DNA of 64,000 bases from Pseudomonas anguilliseptica (GCF_021375795.1 NZ_JAEIOI010000001.1:372001-436000); one strand, 5' to 3'; positions 32,461 through 46,084 are shown, numbered from the stretch's first letter. Notes: generated by a model from the letters alone, not told the origin. A program made the numbers and translations.

Positions 32461-33834
32461 TCAGGTGACCAGTTTGTAGCAGGGCACATAGGCGCTGTTG
32501 CCCGGCAGTTTCATGCGGTGCTGATCGACGAAGGCCTGCAGCAGTCGATCCAGTTGCAGCATGATCTCGCGCTCGCCGCTGATTTCATACGGGCCGTGCT
32601 GCTCGATCAGGCGGATGCCCTTGTCCTTGACGTTGCCCGAGACAATCCCGGAAAACGCCCGGCGCAGGTTGGCCGCCAGCTCATGCACCGGCTGCTCGCG
32701 GGTCAGCTTGAGACTGGCCATATTGGCGTGCGTCGGCTCGAATGGGTGCTGGAAGCTCTCGTCGATCTTCAGCAGCCAGTTGAAGTGGAAGGCGTCGTTG
32801 TGTTCGCGGCGGAATTGTTTCACCGCCTTGATTCCCGCGGCCATTTCCCGGGCGACCTGCTCCGGGTCGTTGATGATGATGCGGTAGCGCTGTTGCGCCG
32901 TCTCACCCAGGGTCGCGCCGATAAATTCATGCAGCTGTTCCAAGTAGGCAGCGGCGCTGCGTGGCCCGGTCATGATCAGTGGAAAGGGGATGTTCTGATT
33001 ATCCGGGTGCATGAGAATGCCGAGGAAATACAGCAGCTCCTCTGCTGTGCCCGCTCCGCCAGGGAAGATGATGATGCCGTGTCCGACGCGGACAAAGGCC
33101 TCCAGGCGCTTCTCGATATCCGGCAGGATCACCAGCTCATTAACGATTGGGTTGGGCGCTTCGGCGGCGATGATTCCCGGCTCGGTCAGACCCAGATAGC
33201 GGCCATGCACGTTGCGCTGTTTGGCGTGGGAGATGGTCGCGCCTTTCATCGGCCCTTTCATGACGCCAGGGCCGCAGCCGGTGCAGATGTCCAGCCCGCG
33301 CAGGCCGAGTTCGTGGCCGACTTTCTTGGTGTACTTGTATTCCTCGGTGCTGATCGAGTGCCCGCCCCAACACACCACAATTTTCGGTTCGACACCGGCG
33401 CGCAGGGTGTGGGCGTTACGTAGCAGATGGAAAACGTAATCGGTGATGCCCTGGGAACTGCTGAAATCGATGCGCTGGTTTTCCAGCTCGCTTTGCGTGT
33501 AGACGATGTCACGCAGGGCGCTGAACAGCATTTCGCGGGTGCTGGCGATCATTTCGCCATCGACGAAGGCATCGGCCGGCGCGTTGAACAGCTCCAGGCG
33601 GATGCCACGATCCTGCTGCAGGATGCGGATTTCGAAGTCCGGGTAGGCTTCCAGAATGGTCTTGGCGTTGTCGCTGTGCGAACCGGTGTTGAGGATGGCC
33701 AGGGCGCATTGGCGGAACAGCGCATAGACGCTGCCAGAACCGGTTTCGCGCAATTGTTGCACTTCACGCTGCGAGAGGGTTTCCAGACTGCCTTTGGGGG
33801 TGACGGACGCGTTGATGGTTTTTCTGCTGACCAT
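32461..33834 (-). CDS. ppnN: Nucleotide 5'-monophosphate nucleosidase PpnN (LOG family)
   Basis: This 457-residue enzyme of the YgdH/PpnN type cleaves the N-glycosidic bond of purine and pyrimidine nucleoside monophosphates and, in E. coli, is stimulated by (p)ppGpp. The central LOG domain has CTGCGPGVMKGPMKGA and the catalytic FPGGAGTAEELLYFLG motif. It is flanked by an N-terminal DUF4478-like domain (GSVYALFRQCALAILNTGSHSDNAKTILE) and a C-terminal DUF3412-like domain (AFHFNWLLKIDESFQHPFEPTHANMA). GGAG precedes the ATG. It is not in an obvious operon. Confidence 0.93.
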   Translation of the reverse strand: MVSRKTINASVTPKGSLETLSQREVQQLRETGSGSVYALFRQCALAILNTGSHSDNAKTILEAYPDFEIRILQQDRGIRLELFNAPADAFVDGEMIASTREMLFSALRDIVYTQSELENQRIDFSSSQGITDYVFHLLRNAHTLRAGVEPKIVVCWGGHSISTEEYKYTKKVGHELGLRGLDICTGCGPGVMKGPMKGATISHAKQRNVHGRYLGLTEPGIIAAEAPNPIVNELVILPDIEKRLEAFVRVGHGIIIFPGGAGTAEELLYFLGILMHPDNQNIPFPLIMTGPRSAAAYLEQLHEFIGATLGETAQQRYRIIINDPEQVAREMAAGIKAVKQFRREHNDAFHFNWLLKIDESFQHPFEPTHANMASLKLTREQPVHELAANLRRAFSGIVSGNVKDKGIRLIEQHGPYEISGEREIMLQLDRLLQAFVDQHRMKLPGNSAYVPCYKLVT

Positions 33835-34020
33835 TGAGCAACTCCATGGTGGTCTTGAGCTTCAAGCTATGCAGGGTTGACCTTGTGGTCAAGTCGGCGG
33901 CGGTGTTGAGTCGCTGCAGGATATGTCTGAGGCAGGGCGCTCTGTTGAAGTCACAGCTGAGGAGAGTGTCGCGGGAAGCGTCCATGGCACCTGGGGTGTC
34001 CATGGACGAGGTAGAGCCCC

Positions 34021-34866
34021 TCAGCGTGGCAGCTTGAGGTTGTTCCAGATCGCCAGGCTCGGTTCGGCCTGGTTCATGCTGTAGAAGTGCAGGCCCGGAG
34101 CGCCGCCCTGCAGCAGGCGTTCACACATTTCAGTGATGACCTGCTCGCCATACGCCTGGATGCTGTCGGTGTCGTCACCGTAGGCTTCCAGCTGCTTGCG
34201 CACCCAGCGTGGGATTTCCGCGCCGCAGGCGTCGGAGAAGCGCGCCAGCTTGCTGTAGTTGGTGATCGGCATGATACCCGGCACCACCGGAATGTCCACG
34301 CCCAGCTTGCGTACGCGGTCGACAAAGTAGAAGTAGCAGTCGGCGTTGAAGAAATACTGAGTGATCGCACTGTCCGCGCCGGCCTTGGCCTTGCGCACGA
34401 AGTTGGCGATGTCGTCTTCGAAATTGCGTGCCTGTGGGTGCATTTCCGGGTAGGCAGCGACTTCGATATGGAAGTGATCGCCGGTCTCGCTGCGGATGAA
34501 CTCGACCAGTTCATTGGCATAGCGCAGCTCGCCGCTGGCCATGCCCATACCGGACGGCAGGTCGCCACGTAGGGCGACAATGCGCTTGATGCCGGAATCC
34601 TTGTACAGGGTCAGCAGCTCGCGCAGCTCGGCCTTGCTGTCGCCCACGCAGGACAGGTGCGGGGCCGTGCTGACACCGACATCGTTATTCAGCTGCAGCA
34701 CGGTATTGAGCGTGCGGTCGCGGGTGGAGCCACCGGCACCATAGGTGCAGGAGAAGAAGTCGGGGTTGTAGGTCGCCAGTTGGCGCGCCACGTTCATCAG
34801 TTTTTCGTGCCCGGCTTCGGTCTTGGTGGGGAAGAACTCGAAGCTGTAACGGCGTTCTTGGCTCAT
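34021..34866 (-). CDS. metF: 5,10-methylenetetrahydrofolate reductase
   Basis: MetF is a FAD-dependent enzyme that makes 5-methyltetrahydrofolate for methionine synthesis. The 281-residue TIM-barrel protein shows RRYSFEFFPTKTEAG, FFSCTYGAGGSTRDRT, HLSCVGDSKAELRELL, RIVALRGDLPSGMG, and the FAD/folate region DSAITQYFFNADCYFYFVDR and VPGIMPITNYSKLARF. The frame extends upstream to 34911, but family members start at MSQERRYSF. It lies downstream of ahcY on the same strand, with a palindromic repeat in between, as part of a methyl-cycle cluster. Confidence 0.97.
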   Translation of the reverse strand: MSQERRYSFEFFPTKTEAGHEKLMNVARQLATYNPDFFSCTYGAGGSTRDRTLNTVLQLNNDVGVSTAPHLSCVGDSKAELRELLTLYKDSGIKRIVALRGDLPSGMGMASGELRYANELVEFIRSETGDHFHIEVAAYPEMHPQARNFEDDIANFVRKAKAGADSAITQYFFNADCYFYFVDRVRKLGVDIPVVPGIMPITNYSKLARFSDACGAEIPRWVRKQLEAYGDDTDSIQAYGEQVITEMCERLLQGGAPGLHFYSMNQAEPSLAIWNNLKLPR

Positions 34867-34886
34867 AGGGTTTCTAGCCTTGCAGA

Positions 34887-34963
34887 CGTAAGGTGGATGG
34901 CGTGCAGCCATCCACCGTGCGGGAAGTCGGCGGTGGATAAGCCCTGGGCTTATCCACCCTACG
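34887..34963. repeat. GGTGGAT-type double-hairpin intergenic repeat, second copy
   Basis: Two inverted repeats follow one another. The first is GGTGGATGGC (34892-34901) with GCCATCCACC (34907-34916). The second has 13-base arms (34932-34944, 34946-34958) built on GGTGGATAAGCCC. The outer ends are GTAAGGTGG and CCACCCTAC. It ends three bases from the ahcY stop, so it may end the ahcY transcript. Confidence 0.65.
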
Positions 34964-34965
34964 CA

Positions 34966-36524
<1,559 letters not shown>

Positions 36525-36718
36525 ACAGGTGGCGGGAGCGACCGGAGCTGTGCCGGCCACATGAAGCTGGCGAAGTATAGCCAGCCTGGGGCATAAGCCC
36601 AAGGCTTTCTGTCGGGGCAATTGGCTGGAGCGCCGTGTGTTCTGGCCAGTTCAGCCATCGCCCTGGCGGCGTATCTGCGCCAGGCTGCAGCTCTCACTAT
36701 CCCCTCTCTGGAGCGTCC

Positions 36719-37105
36719 ATGACTCTTGCCTACTGGTGCGTGTTGATTGCCATTGTCCTGCCTTACCTGGCCACCGCCAGCGCCAAGTTCCTCGGTGCCG
36801 GTTACGGGCCGCGTGCCAACAGTGATCCGCGGGCCTTTCTCTCCGGGCTGGAAGGCTGGCGCAAGCGGGCCAATAACGCCCAACTCAACGGTTTCGAGGT
36901 GACGCCGGCATTCGCCGCAGCAGTGATCATCGCTCACCAGGCCGGTGGTGCCGAGCAGGCGCTGCTGGATCAGCTGGCCATGGCCTTCGTGGCCAGCCGG
37001 TTGGTGTATTTCCTCTGCTATCTGGCCGACTGGGGGCCGATCCGTTCGCTGGTGTGGTTTGCCGGGATGGCGCTGATCGTCAGTCTGTTTGTGGTTTCCG
37101 CGTAA
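36719..37105 (+). CDS. MAPEG family membrane protein
   Basis: This 128-residue integral membrane protein has four hydrophobic helices: WCVLIAIVLPYLATASAKF, EVTPAFAAAVIIAHQ, LAMAFVASRLVYFLCYL and SLVWFAGMALIVSLFVV. The segment GWRKRANNAQLNGFEVTPAFAAAV matches the MAPEG motif, where an Arg and Asn-x-x-E/F cluster in the second helix region binds glutathione in eukaryotic members. A bacterial substrate is not known. TGGAG precedes the ATG. It diverges from ahcY across 364 bases that also contain the riboswitch. Confidence 0.82.
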   Translation: MTLAYWCVLIAIVLPYLATASAKFLGAGYGPRANSDPRAFLSGLEGWRKRANNAQLNGFEVTPAFAAAVIIAHQAGGAEQALLDQLAMAFVASRLVYFLCYLADWGPIRSLVWFAGMALIVSLFVVSA

Positions 37106-37228
37106 CCTCTGCGCAGCAGCACCCGCGCGGCTTCTGACATCTGCGGCAAAACACCACGCTTGGCCGGTGGCGGACGGGTGGCGATACTGTCGCCCGTTAT
37201 CCACCCGGTTGTTGGCAGTGAAGGTGTT

Positions 37229-37681
37229 ATGAAGCTTAAAACCCTGTCCCTGGTTGTACTGGCGCTGGCTCTAAGTGGCTGCGGCGGTGTCGATCCCAAT
37301 TCGCCGCAAGGCCAGCGGCAGGCATTGTTCAAGCAGATGCTCAAGGTCAGCGAAGACCTCGGCGGTATGCTACGTGGACGTCTGCCGTTCAAGGAACAGG
37401 CGTTTGTGGCGGGCGCCGCCGAGCTGGATCAGCTGACACGCAAGCCCTGGCAGCACTTCCCGCAGGTACGCGAAGAGGAGGGCGGTGAAAGCCGCGCCAA
37501 GGATGAAGTCTGGCAACGCCAGGCGCGCTTTCAGGAACTGGCCCAGGCCATGGAAGCCAGCACGGCTGCGTTGGTGGCCGCGACTGCCGTGCAACCGCTG
37601 ACGCCTGAAGCACTCGCGGCGCCAATGCAGCGTGTCGAGGACAGTTGCAAGGCCTGCCATGAAGAGTTTCGCGCGTTCTAG
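37229..37681 (+). CDS. Cytochrome c'-like lipoprotein
   Basis: This is a 150-residue secreted protein. The N-terminus MKLKTLSLVVLALALSGCGG carries a lipobox (LSGC), so the mature protein should be a lipoprotein. The last residues carry a single heme c motif, CKACH, close to the C-terminus, as in class II cytochromes c (cytochrome c' / c556), where the heme motif is C-terminal in a four-helix bundle. Length and helical composition fit. Its redox partner and role are unknown. AAGG upstream selects the ATG at 37229 out of a longer open frame. It converges with ligB five bases later. Confidence 0.75.
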   Translation: MKLKTLSLVVLALALSGCGGVDPNSPQGQRQALFKQMLKVSEDLGGMLRGRLPFKEQAFVAGAAELDQLTRKPWQHFPQVREEEGGESRAKDEVWQRQARFQELAQAMEASTAALVAATAVQPLTPEALAAPMQRVEDSCKACHEEFRAF

Positions 37682-37686
37682 ACCTC

Positions 37687-39384
<1,698 letters not shown>

Positions 39385-39423
39385 CTAGCCGCTTTTACAC
39401 CGGCAGGCCGAATTGCGGGCAAG

Positions 39424-39450
39424 AAAAAGCCCCGCACAAGGCGGGGCTTT
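39424..39450 (-). terminator. Intrinsic terminator of metK
   Basis: A 10-bp stem (AAAGCCCCGC/GCGGGGCTTT) with a five-base loop is followed on the minus strand by a T-run, 17 bases after the metK stop. Confidence 0.88.
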
Positions 39451-39466
39451 GGCTGTTGCGCTGAGC

Positions 39467-40653
<1,187 letters not shown>

Positions 40654-40657
<4 letters not shown>

Positions 40658-41685
40658 CGTGCGGGTTCCTGTTGGTGACCGGTAATTGCAGCCCGGAGGC
40701 CATGAGTTATTGAAGGTTTGGCGAAGTGCCGCACCTGAATCTGGAAGCCGTTGCGCAAGCCCACATAGAGGCTTTCGCAGGTGTTGAGGCCGGCTGCGCT
40801 GGCCCAGCGGGCCAGGTCGTCCTGTTCGAAGCCCAGCCACAGGTCGCCGCAGGCTTCGCGGGCCCAGCTTTGGTTGTGGCTGCACAGTTCGGTGATCAGC
40901 AGGCTGCCGCCGGGTTTTGCGCGTTGCGCCAACTGCTTGAGCGCCTCGGCCGGGACGGCGAAATGATGCAGCACCATGTTCAGCACCAGGCAGTCGGCGG
41001 CTGGGTACTCGTCCTGCAGGGCGTCGGCCAGTTGCAGCTGAACATTGCCCAGGCCTTCTTGCTCGCAGCGCAGGCGCGCCAGCTCGAGCATCGCTGCGCT
41101 GTTGTCCAGCGCCAGCACCTGCTGAAAGCGCTGTGCCAGGTCCGGGAGAAAACCGCCGTCGCCGGGGCCGATTTCCACGGCGCAGGCTGCGTCGGCAAAC
41201 TCCAGGGAGTCGAGCAGCGCCAGTACGCTGTCGCGGTACTGTGGCAGGCCGGCGATCAGGTCCTGCTGAGCCTGGAAGCTCGCTGCCGTACGGGCGAAGA
41301 ATTCCTGGCTGGCGGCGGCGCGTTGGCCATGCACTTCGGCAATCCGCCCTTGCACCTCGGCCGGCAATTGCAGGCTGTCAATTTCTTCGAGCAAGGCATT
41401 GTGCAGGCGACTGCCCAGCTGTTCGCTCTGCGCCAGGGCGCGGCGGTAGAAAATTGCGTTGCCTTCACGGCGGGTGGCGACCAGGCCAGCCTGGGCCAGC
41501 ACCTTGAGGTGGTGGCTGATGCCGGATTGACCGGTGGCGAAGATCTGCGCCAGCTCGAGGACACCGAACGAGTCGTTGGCCAGGGCGCGCAGAATATTCA
41601 GGCGCAGCGCATCGCCGCTGGCCTTGCACAGGGCAGCGAGGGCGTCGACAGGCTCGAAGGCCAGATGGGCGGCGCGCATATTCAT
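40654..41685 (-). CDS. ArsR-type regulator fused to a SAM-dependent methyltransferase
   Basis: This 343-residue fusion has an N-terminal winged-helix ArsR domain (residues ~10-95: [55 protein letters not shown]). The C-terminal class I methyltransferase-like domain has the SAM-binding glycine motif [13 protein letters not shown] and the acidic residue in [15 protein letters not shown]. The C-terminal domain could sense S-adenosylmethionine or S-adenosylhomocysteine instead of catalysing methylation. It precedes metK with an ATGA overlap, as PA0547 precedes metK in P. aeruginosa, so it is a likely regulator of methyl-cycle genes including itself. An ATG at 41679 is an alternative start. A long palindrome lies over its promoter. 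Confidence 0.88.
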
Positions 41686-41694
41686 AGGTCGGGC

Positions 41695-41760
41695 AGTCTA
41701 GTCGGTCATTTTTTATCCAGCAAGGGCAATATCAAAAAGTTTTGATATTGCCCTTGCTGG
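41695..41760 (-). promoter_or_regulatory. Promoter and 44-bp palindromic candidate operator for the ArsR-metK operon
   Basis: On the minus strand a -35 TTGCTG (41718-41723) and a -10 TAGACT (41695-41700) are spaced by 17 bases. Transcription would start almost at the ATG. The -35 lies inside the end of a palindrome with two perfect 21-base arms (41717-41737 and 41740-41760) and a two-base centre; its core is ATATCAAAA-N2-TTTTGATAT. The opposite side overlaps the last codons of the LysR gene. An AT-rich palindrome over a promoter suits an ArsR-family operator; a transcript-end hairpin for the LysR gene is the alternative. Confidence 0.65.
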
Positions 41761-42643
41761 CGCTTAGCGCCTGTTCCACCTGCTCCAGCAGTGCATTAGC
41801 GGCCGGGCTTAGGCTGTGTTCGCGGCGCCAGATGGCATGCAGGTCACGGCTGATCTGCAGGTCGCGAACGGGCAGGTGGCACAGCTGTCCGCTGCGCAGC
41901 TCCTGCTGCACTGCCAGTTCGGAAATCCAGGCCACGGCTTGGCCGGCCAGTAGGCTGCGCTTCAGCGCCTCACTGTTGCCCAGGGCCATGGCGATACGCG
42001 GTTGCAGGCCGAGTGCCTGGTAAGCCTGCTCCAGTGTGGCGCGGGTGCCGGACCCTTGCTCGCGGATCAGCAGGGCGGCGTCGGCAAGCTCAACCGGGCT
42101 GACGCTCGCCTGCTTGGCCAACGGATGCTTGGGGCTGGCGACGGACAGCAACGCATCCGTGCCCAGGTGGCGGTGATTGAACTGCTCCGCGGTGAATGGC
42201 CCTTCGATAAAGGCCAGAGTGATGGCGTTGTCTTCCAGTTGTTGCAGGCAGGCTGCGGTGTTGTCGATCTGCAGGCTCAGTTGCAGGTCGGGGTATTGCT
42301 GATGAAAGGCCGCGATCAGCGTTGGCAGCAGGTAGCTGCCCAGGGTGGCGCTGGCGCCCAGGTGCAACTCACCGCAGCCGAGGTTGGCGAAGGCTTGCAG
42401 GTCGCGCTCGGCGGCTTGCTCCAAGGCAAAGATGCGCTCGGCATAAGGCAGCAGACGTTGCCCGGCGGCGGTCAGGGTCACGCCACGGCTTTGTCGATCA
42501 AACAGCGGCAAGCGCAGGCGTGCTTCCAGCTCGCGGATCTCGCGGGTCACCGCCGGCTGACTGATAAACAGGCGGGCGGCTCCCGCGCTGATGCTGCCGG
42601 TCTGGGCGATGGCGAGAAAGACCTTGAGGTGGTGTAGATTCAT
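41732..42643 (-). CDS. LysR family transcriptional regulator
   Basis: This is a 303-residue LysR-type regulator. The N-terminal winged helix is MNLHHLKVFLAIAQTGSISAGAARLFISQPAVTREIRELE (first 40 residues, read as helix-turn-helix and wing). The effector-binding domain follows from about residue 90 (GELHLGASATLGSYLLPTLIAAF, REQGSGTRATLEQAYQALG). It diverges from the TDT-family transporter gene across about 110 bases, so that transporter is the expected target. The last ten codons lie inside the long palindrome. The inducer is unknown; a sulfur compound is possible if the transporter exports sulfite. Confidence 0.92.
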   Translation of the reverse strand: MNLHHLKVFLAIAQTGSISAGAARLFISQPAVTREIRELEARLRLPLFDRQSRGVTLTAAGQRLLPYAERIFALEQAAERDLQAFANLGCGELHLGASATLGSYLLPTLIAAFHQQYPDLQLSLQIDNTAACLQQLEDNAITLAFIEGPFTAEQFNHRHLGTDALLSVASPKHPLAKQASVSPVELADAALLIREQGSGTRATLEQAYQALGLQPRIAMALGNSEALKRSLLAGQAVAWISELAVQQELRSGQLCHLPVRDLQISRDLHAIWRREHSLSPAANALLEQVEQALSASKGNIKTF

Positions 42644-42753
42644 AAATAGAAGGTATGCCTTGTATCTTTTATATGTATTTTACCTATAGCACGGCTCTGC
42701 CTAACCTCCCAGTCATGGATCGCCAGTGGCGATTGTCTGTGAGGAATGCCGTG

Positions 42754-43878
42754 ATGTTGCGCCCCTTTACCCGTTTGCATGAGCCGCTGGCTTTTGTTCG
42801 TCAATTCACCCCCAACTGGTTCGCCATGACCATGGGCACCGGCGTGCTGGCCCAGGTGGTGGCCAAGTTGCCGCTGTCTTTCCCTGGGCAGATGCTGCTG
42901 GCCGAAGGCCTGTGGTGGCTGACCGCGCTGCTGTTTGGCCTGTTCAGCCTGTTGTTTGCCGCGCGCCTGCTGCTGTTTCGCGACACGCTGTGGCCGATGC
43001 TCGATCACCCTGTGCAGTCTATGTTTCTCGGCGCGATTCCCATGGGGTTGGTGCAGGTGATCAACGGCCTGCTGCTGTTTGCCGTGCCGGTGCATGGTGC
43101 GCCCATCGTGATGCTGGCCCATGGCTTGTGGTGGCTGGCGTTGGTGCTGGCGATTGGTGTGGCGCTGGGGGTGCCGTACCTGATGTTCACCCGGCAGAAG
43201 CATGTGCTGGAAACCCTGACTGGCGTCTGGCTGCTGCCGATTGTCGCGCCGGAGGTGGTGGCCAGCGGCGCGGCCGCCTTGGCACCGCACCTGGCTGCGG
43301 AATCGGCGCAATTACTACTCAGTCTGGGCTATGTGCTGTGGGGCTTGTCGCTGAGCCTGGCGTTTGCCCTGATCGCCCTGGTGCTGCTGCGCCTGGCCCT
43401 GCACAAGTTGCCGGATATGGATTTTGCCGCCAGCAGCTGGCTGCCACTGGGGCCGCTGGCCACCGGTTGCCTGGGCTTGATCAGCCTGGGGCAAGCGGCG
43501 CCGCAGGCCTGGCAGGGCACCGCGTTGCAGGGTGCGGCCGAAATGGCGCAGCAACTGGGCCTGGTCGGTGGGTTGGCGCTGTGGGGCGCGGGGTTGTGGT
43601 GGTTGGTGGCGGCCAGTCTGTTTACCCAGCACTACATGCGCCGTGAGCTGCCGTTCAACCTGGGCTGGTGGGGTTTCACCTTCCCGCTGGGGGTGTTCAC
43701 CCTGGCCACCTTTGCCTTGCAGCAGCTGACCGGCCTGGCCTTCTTCACCTGGGTGGGCCTGCTGCTGGCAGCCAAGCTGGTGCTGGTCTGGGGGCTGGTG
43801 ATGCGCCGTACGCTGCACGGTTTGTGGCACGGTGAGCTGTTTCGCGCCCCCTGTCTGGCCACGCAAGCATCGATTTGA
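42754..43878 (+). CDS. TDT family transporter (tellurite-resistance/dicarboxylate or sulfite exporter type)
   Basis: This 374-residue membrane protein has about ten hydrophobic helices. The N-terminal signature FTPNWFAMTMGTGVLAQVVAKLP is characteristic of the TehA/Mae1/SLAC1 (TDT) superfamily, as are VAPEVVASGAAALAPHL and LPFNLGWWGFTFPLGVFTLATFAL. Known substrates in the family include malate, sulfite and anions, so substrate cannot be named. GAGGA ends eight bases before the ATG at 42754; a GTG three bases earlier is possible. It is regulated, presumably, by the divergent LysR gene. Confidence 0.88.
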   Translation: MLRPFTRLHEPLAFVRQFTPNWFAMTMGTGVLAQVVAKLPLSFPGQMLLAEGLWWLTALLFGLFSLLFAARLLLFRDTLWPMLDHPVQSMFLGAIPMGLVQVINGLLLFAVPVHGAPIVMLAHGLWWLALVLAIGVALGVPYLMFTRQKHVLETLTGVWLLPIVAPEVVASGAAALAPHLAAESAQLLLSLGYVLWGLSLSLAFALIALVLLRLALHKLPDMDFAASSWLPLGPLATGCLGLISLGQAAPQAWQGTALQGAAEMAQQLGLVGGLALWGAGLWWLVAASLFTQHYMRRELPFNLGWWGFTFPLGVFTLATFALQQLTGLAFFTWVGLLLAAKLVLVWGLVMRRTLHGLWHGELFRAPCLATQASI

Positions 43879-44015
43879 GGCGGCTGACCGGGGGCTAATC
43901 GCTGATTGTCTGGGCTTAACGACCATCTGTGATTGCCCCCATGGCGCTGCTGGGCGAAAATGGCCGCCTTTTTCGACCCTCAGTTGCCCAAGCAGCCCCC
44001 GCAGGAGATTCAGTG

Positions 44016-46016
44016 ATGCCCAGCCGTCGTGAGCGAGCCAATGCCATTCGTGCCCTCAGCATGGATGCCGTGCAGAAAGCCAACAGCGGCCACCCCGGTG
44101 CCCCGATGGGCATGGCGGATATCGCCGAAGTCCTATGGCGCGACTTCCTCAAGCACAACCCAAGCAACCCGAAATTCGCCGACCGTGACCGCTTTGTGCT
44201 GTCCAACGGCCACGGCTCGATGCTGATCTACTCGCTGCTGCACCTGACCGGCTACGACCTGGGCATCGAAGACCTGAAAAACTTCCGCCAGCTGCACAGC
44301 CGCACCCCGGGCCACCCGGAATACGGCTACACCCCAGGCGTGGAAACCACCACTGGCCCGCTGGGTCAGGGCATTGCCAACGCCGTCGGTTTCGCCATTG
44401 CCGAGAAGGTACTGGGCGCGCAGTTCAACCGTGACGGCCACCAGATCGTTGACCACTTCACCTACGCCTTCCTCGGCGACGGCTGCATGATGGAAGGCAT
44501 CAGCCATGAAGTCTGCTCCTTGGCCGGCACTCTGGGCTTGGGCAAGCTGGTGGCGTTCTATGACGACAACGGCATCTCCATCGACGGTGAAGTTGAAGGC
44601 TGGTTCACCGACGACACCCCGGCGCGCTTCGAAGCCTACGGCTGGCAGGTGATCCGCAATGTCGACGGCCACGACGCCGACGAAATCAAGATGGCCATCG
44701 AGACCGCGCGCAAGGCCAGCGACCGCCCGACCCTGATCTGCTGCAAGACCACCATCGGCTTTGGTTCACCGAACAAGCAGGGTAAGGAAGAGTGCCACGG
44801 CGCGCCGCTGGGCAATGACGAAATCGCCCTGACCCGCGCCACCCTGGGCTGGAACCATGGCCCGTTCGAAATCCCGGCGGACATCTACGCCGAGTGGGAT
44901 GCCAAGGACGCGGGTGCCGCCGCTGAAGCCGAGTGGAACGAGCGCTTTGCCGCCTATGCCGCTGCCCACCCTGAGCTGGCCAGCGAGTTCAACCGCCGTA
45001 TCAGCGGTGAGCTGCCGGCTGATTTCGCCGAGAAAGCCGCTGCCTACATCAAGGACGTCGCCGAGAAGGGTGAAACCATCGCCAGCCGCAAGGCCAGCCA
45101 GAACACCCTGAACGCGTTCGGCCCGCTGTTACCGGAATTCCTTGGCGGCTCGGCCGACCTGGCCGGCTCCAACCTGACCCTTTGGAAAGGCTGCAAAGGT
45201 GTGTCGGCAGACGACGCGTCCGGCAACTATATGTTCTACGGCGTGCGCGAGTTCGGCATGAGCGCGATCATGAACGGCGTGGCCCTGCACGGCGGCTTCG
45301 TGCCGTACGGCGCGACCTTCCTGATCTTTATGGAATACGCCCGCAACGCCGTACGCATGTCGGCGCTGATGAAACAGCGTGTGCTCTATGTATTCACCCA
45401 CGACTCCATTGGTCTGGGTGAAGACGGCCCGACTCACCAGCCGATCGAGCAGCTGGCCAGCCTGCGCGGCACGCCGAACCTCGACACCTGGCGCCCATGC
45501 GACGCCGTGGAGTCCGCCGTGGCCTGGAAATACGCCATCGAGCGCAAAGACGGCCCGTCAGCACTGATCTTCAGCCGCCAAAACCTGCCGCACCAGAGCC
45601 GTGATGCCCAGCAGCTTAGTGATATTGAACGTGGCGGTTACGTGCTCAAGGACAGCGCTGGCGAGCCGGAACTGATCCTGATCGCCACCGGTTCGGAAGT
45701 CGGTCTGGCCGTGGCCGCCTACGACAAACTGACCGCCGCCGGGCGAAAGGTGCGCGTGGTGTCGATGCCGTCCACCAGTGTGTTCGACGCTCAGGACGCC
45801 GGCTACAAGCAGGACGTGCTGCCGCTGCAGGTCGGTGCGCGTATCGCCATCGAGGCCTCGCACGCCGACTACTGGTACAAGTACGTGGGCCTGGAGGGTC
45901 GCATCATTGGCATGACCACCTTCGGTGAGTCGGCCCCGGCTCCGGCGCTGTTCGAGGAATTCGGCTTTACCGTCGAAAACATCTTGGAAACCGCCGCCGA
46001 GCTGCTCGACGCCTGA
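44016..46016 (+). CDS. tktA: Transketolase
   Basis: TktA is a thiamine diphosphate-dependent enzyme that transfers two-carbon units in the pentose phosphate pathway. It has 666 residues and starts [22 protein letters not shown], with AGGAG eight bases upstream. Blocks seen are [18 protein letters not shown], the ThDP motif [13 protein letters not shown] ending near [55 protein letters not shown] and the C-terminal [16 protein letters not shown]. It is first of a carbon-metabolism group with epd, pgk and fba; a small hairpin separates it from epd. Confidence 0.98.
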   Translation: MPSRRERANAIRALSMDAVQKANSGHPGAPMGMADIAEVLWRDFLKHNPSNPKFADRDRFVLSNGHGSMLIYSLLHLTGYDLGIEDLKNFRQLHSRTPGHPEYGYTPGVETTTGPLGQGIANAVGFAIAEKVLGAQFNRDGHQIVDHFTYAFLGDGCMMEGISHEVCSLAGTLGLGKLVAFYDDNGISIDGEVEGWFTDDTPARFEAYGWQVIRNVDGHDADEIKMAIETARKASDRPTLICCKTTIGFGSPNKQGKEECHGAPLGNDEIALTRATLGWNHGPFEIPADIYAEWDAKDAGAAAEAEWNERFAAYAAAHPELASEFNRRISGELPADFAEKAAAYIKDVAEKGETIASRKASQNTLNAFGPLLPEFLGGSADLAGSNLTLWKGCKGVSADDASGNYMFYGVREFGMSAIMNGVALHGGFVPYGATFLIFMEYARNAVRMSALMKQRVLYVFTHDSIGLGEDGPTHQPIEQLASLRGTPNLDTWRPCDAVESAVAWKYAIERKDGPSALIFSRQNLPHQSRDAQQLSDIERGGYVLKDSAGEPELILIATGSEVGLAVAAYDKLTAAGRKVRVVSMPSTSVFDAQDAGYKQDVLPLQVGARIAIEASHADYWYKYVGLEGRIIGMTTFGESAPAPALFEEFGFTVENILETAAELLDA

Positions 46017-46026
46017 TCCGGCGAAT

Positions 46027-46064
46027 GATGGGTGAGATGCCGCATTGCGGCTCACCCATCCTAC
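46027..46064. repeat. Small GATGGGTGAG inverted repeat between tktA and epd
   Basis: Ten-base arms GATGGGTGAG (46027-46036) and CTCACCCATC (46051-46060) are followed by CTAC. The GGGTG and CCTAC ends resemble the other GTAGG/CCTAC-ended intergenic palindromes of this window. There is no T-run, so it is probably not a terminator. Confidence 0.5.
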
Positions 46065-46084
46065 GGCTCCCTATCGAGACCAAC

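Noticed and set aside
33979..34008. Imperfect repeat with two CCATGG palindromes after metF as a terminator
   Set aside because: The pairing contains a bulge and no T-run follows, so evidence is too weak for a terminator call.
41717..41760. Palindrome as an intrinsic terminator for the LysR gene
   Set aside because: There is no T-run after the stem in the direction of LysR transcription, and the position over a well-spaced promoter favours an operator; kept only as an alternative.
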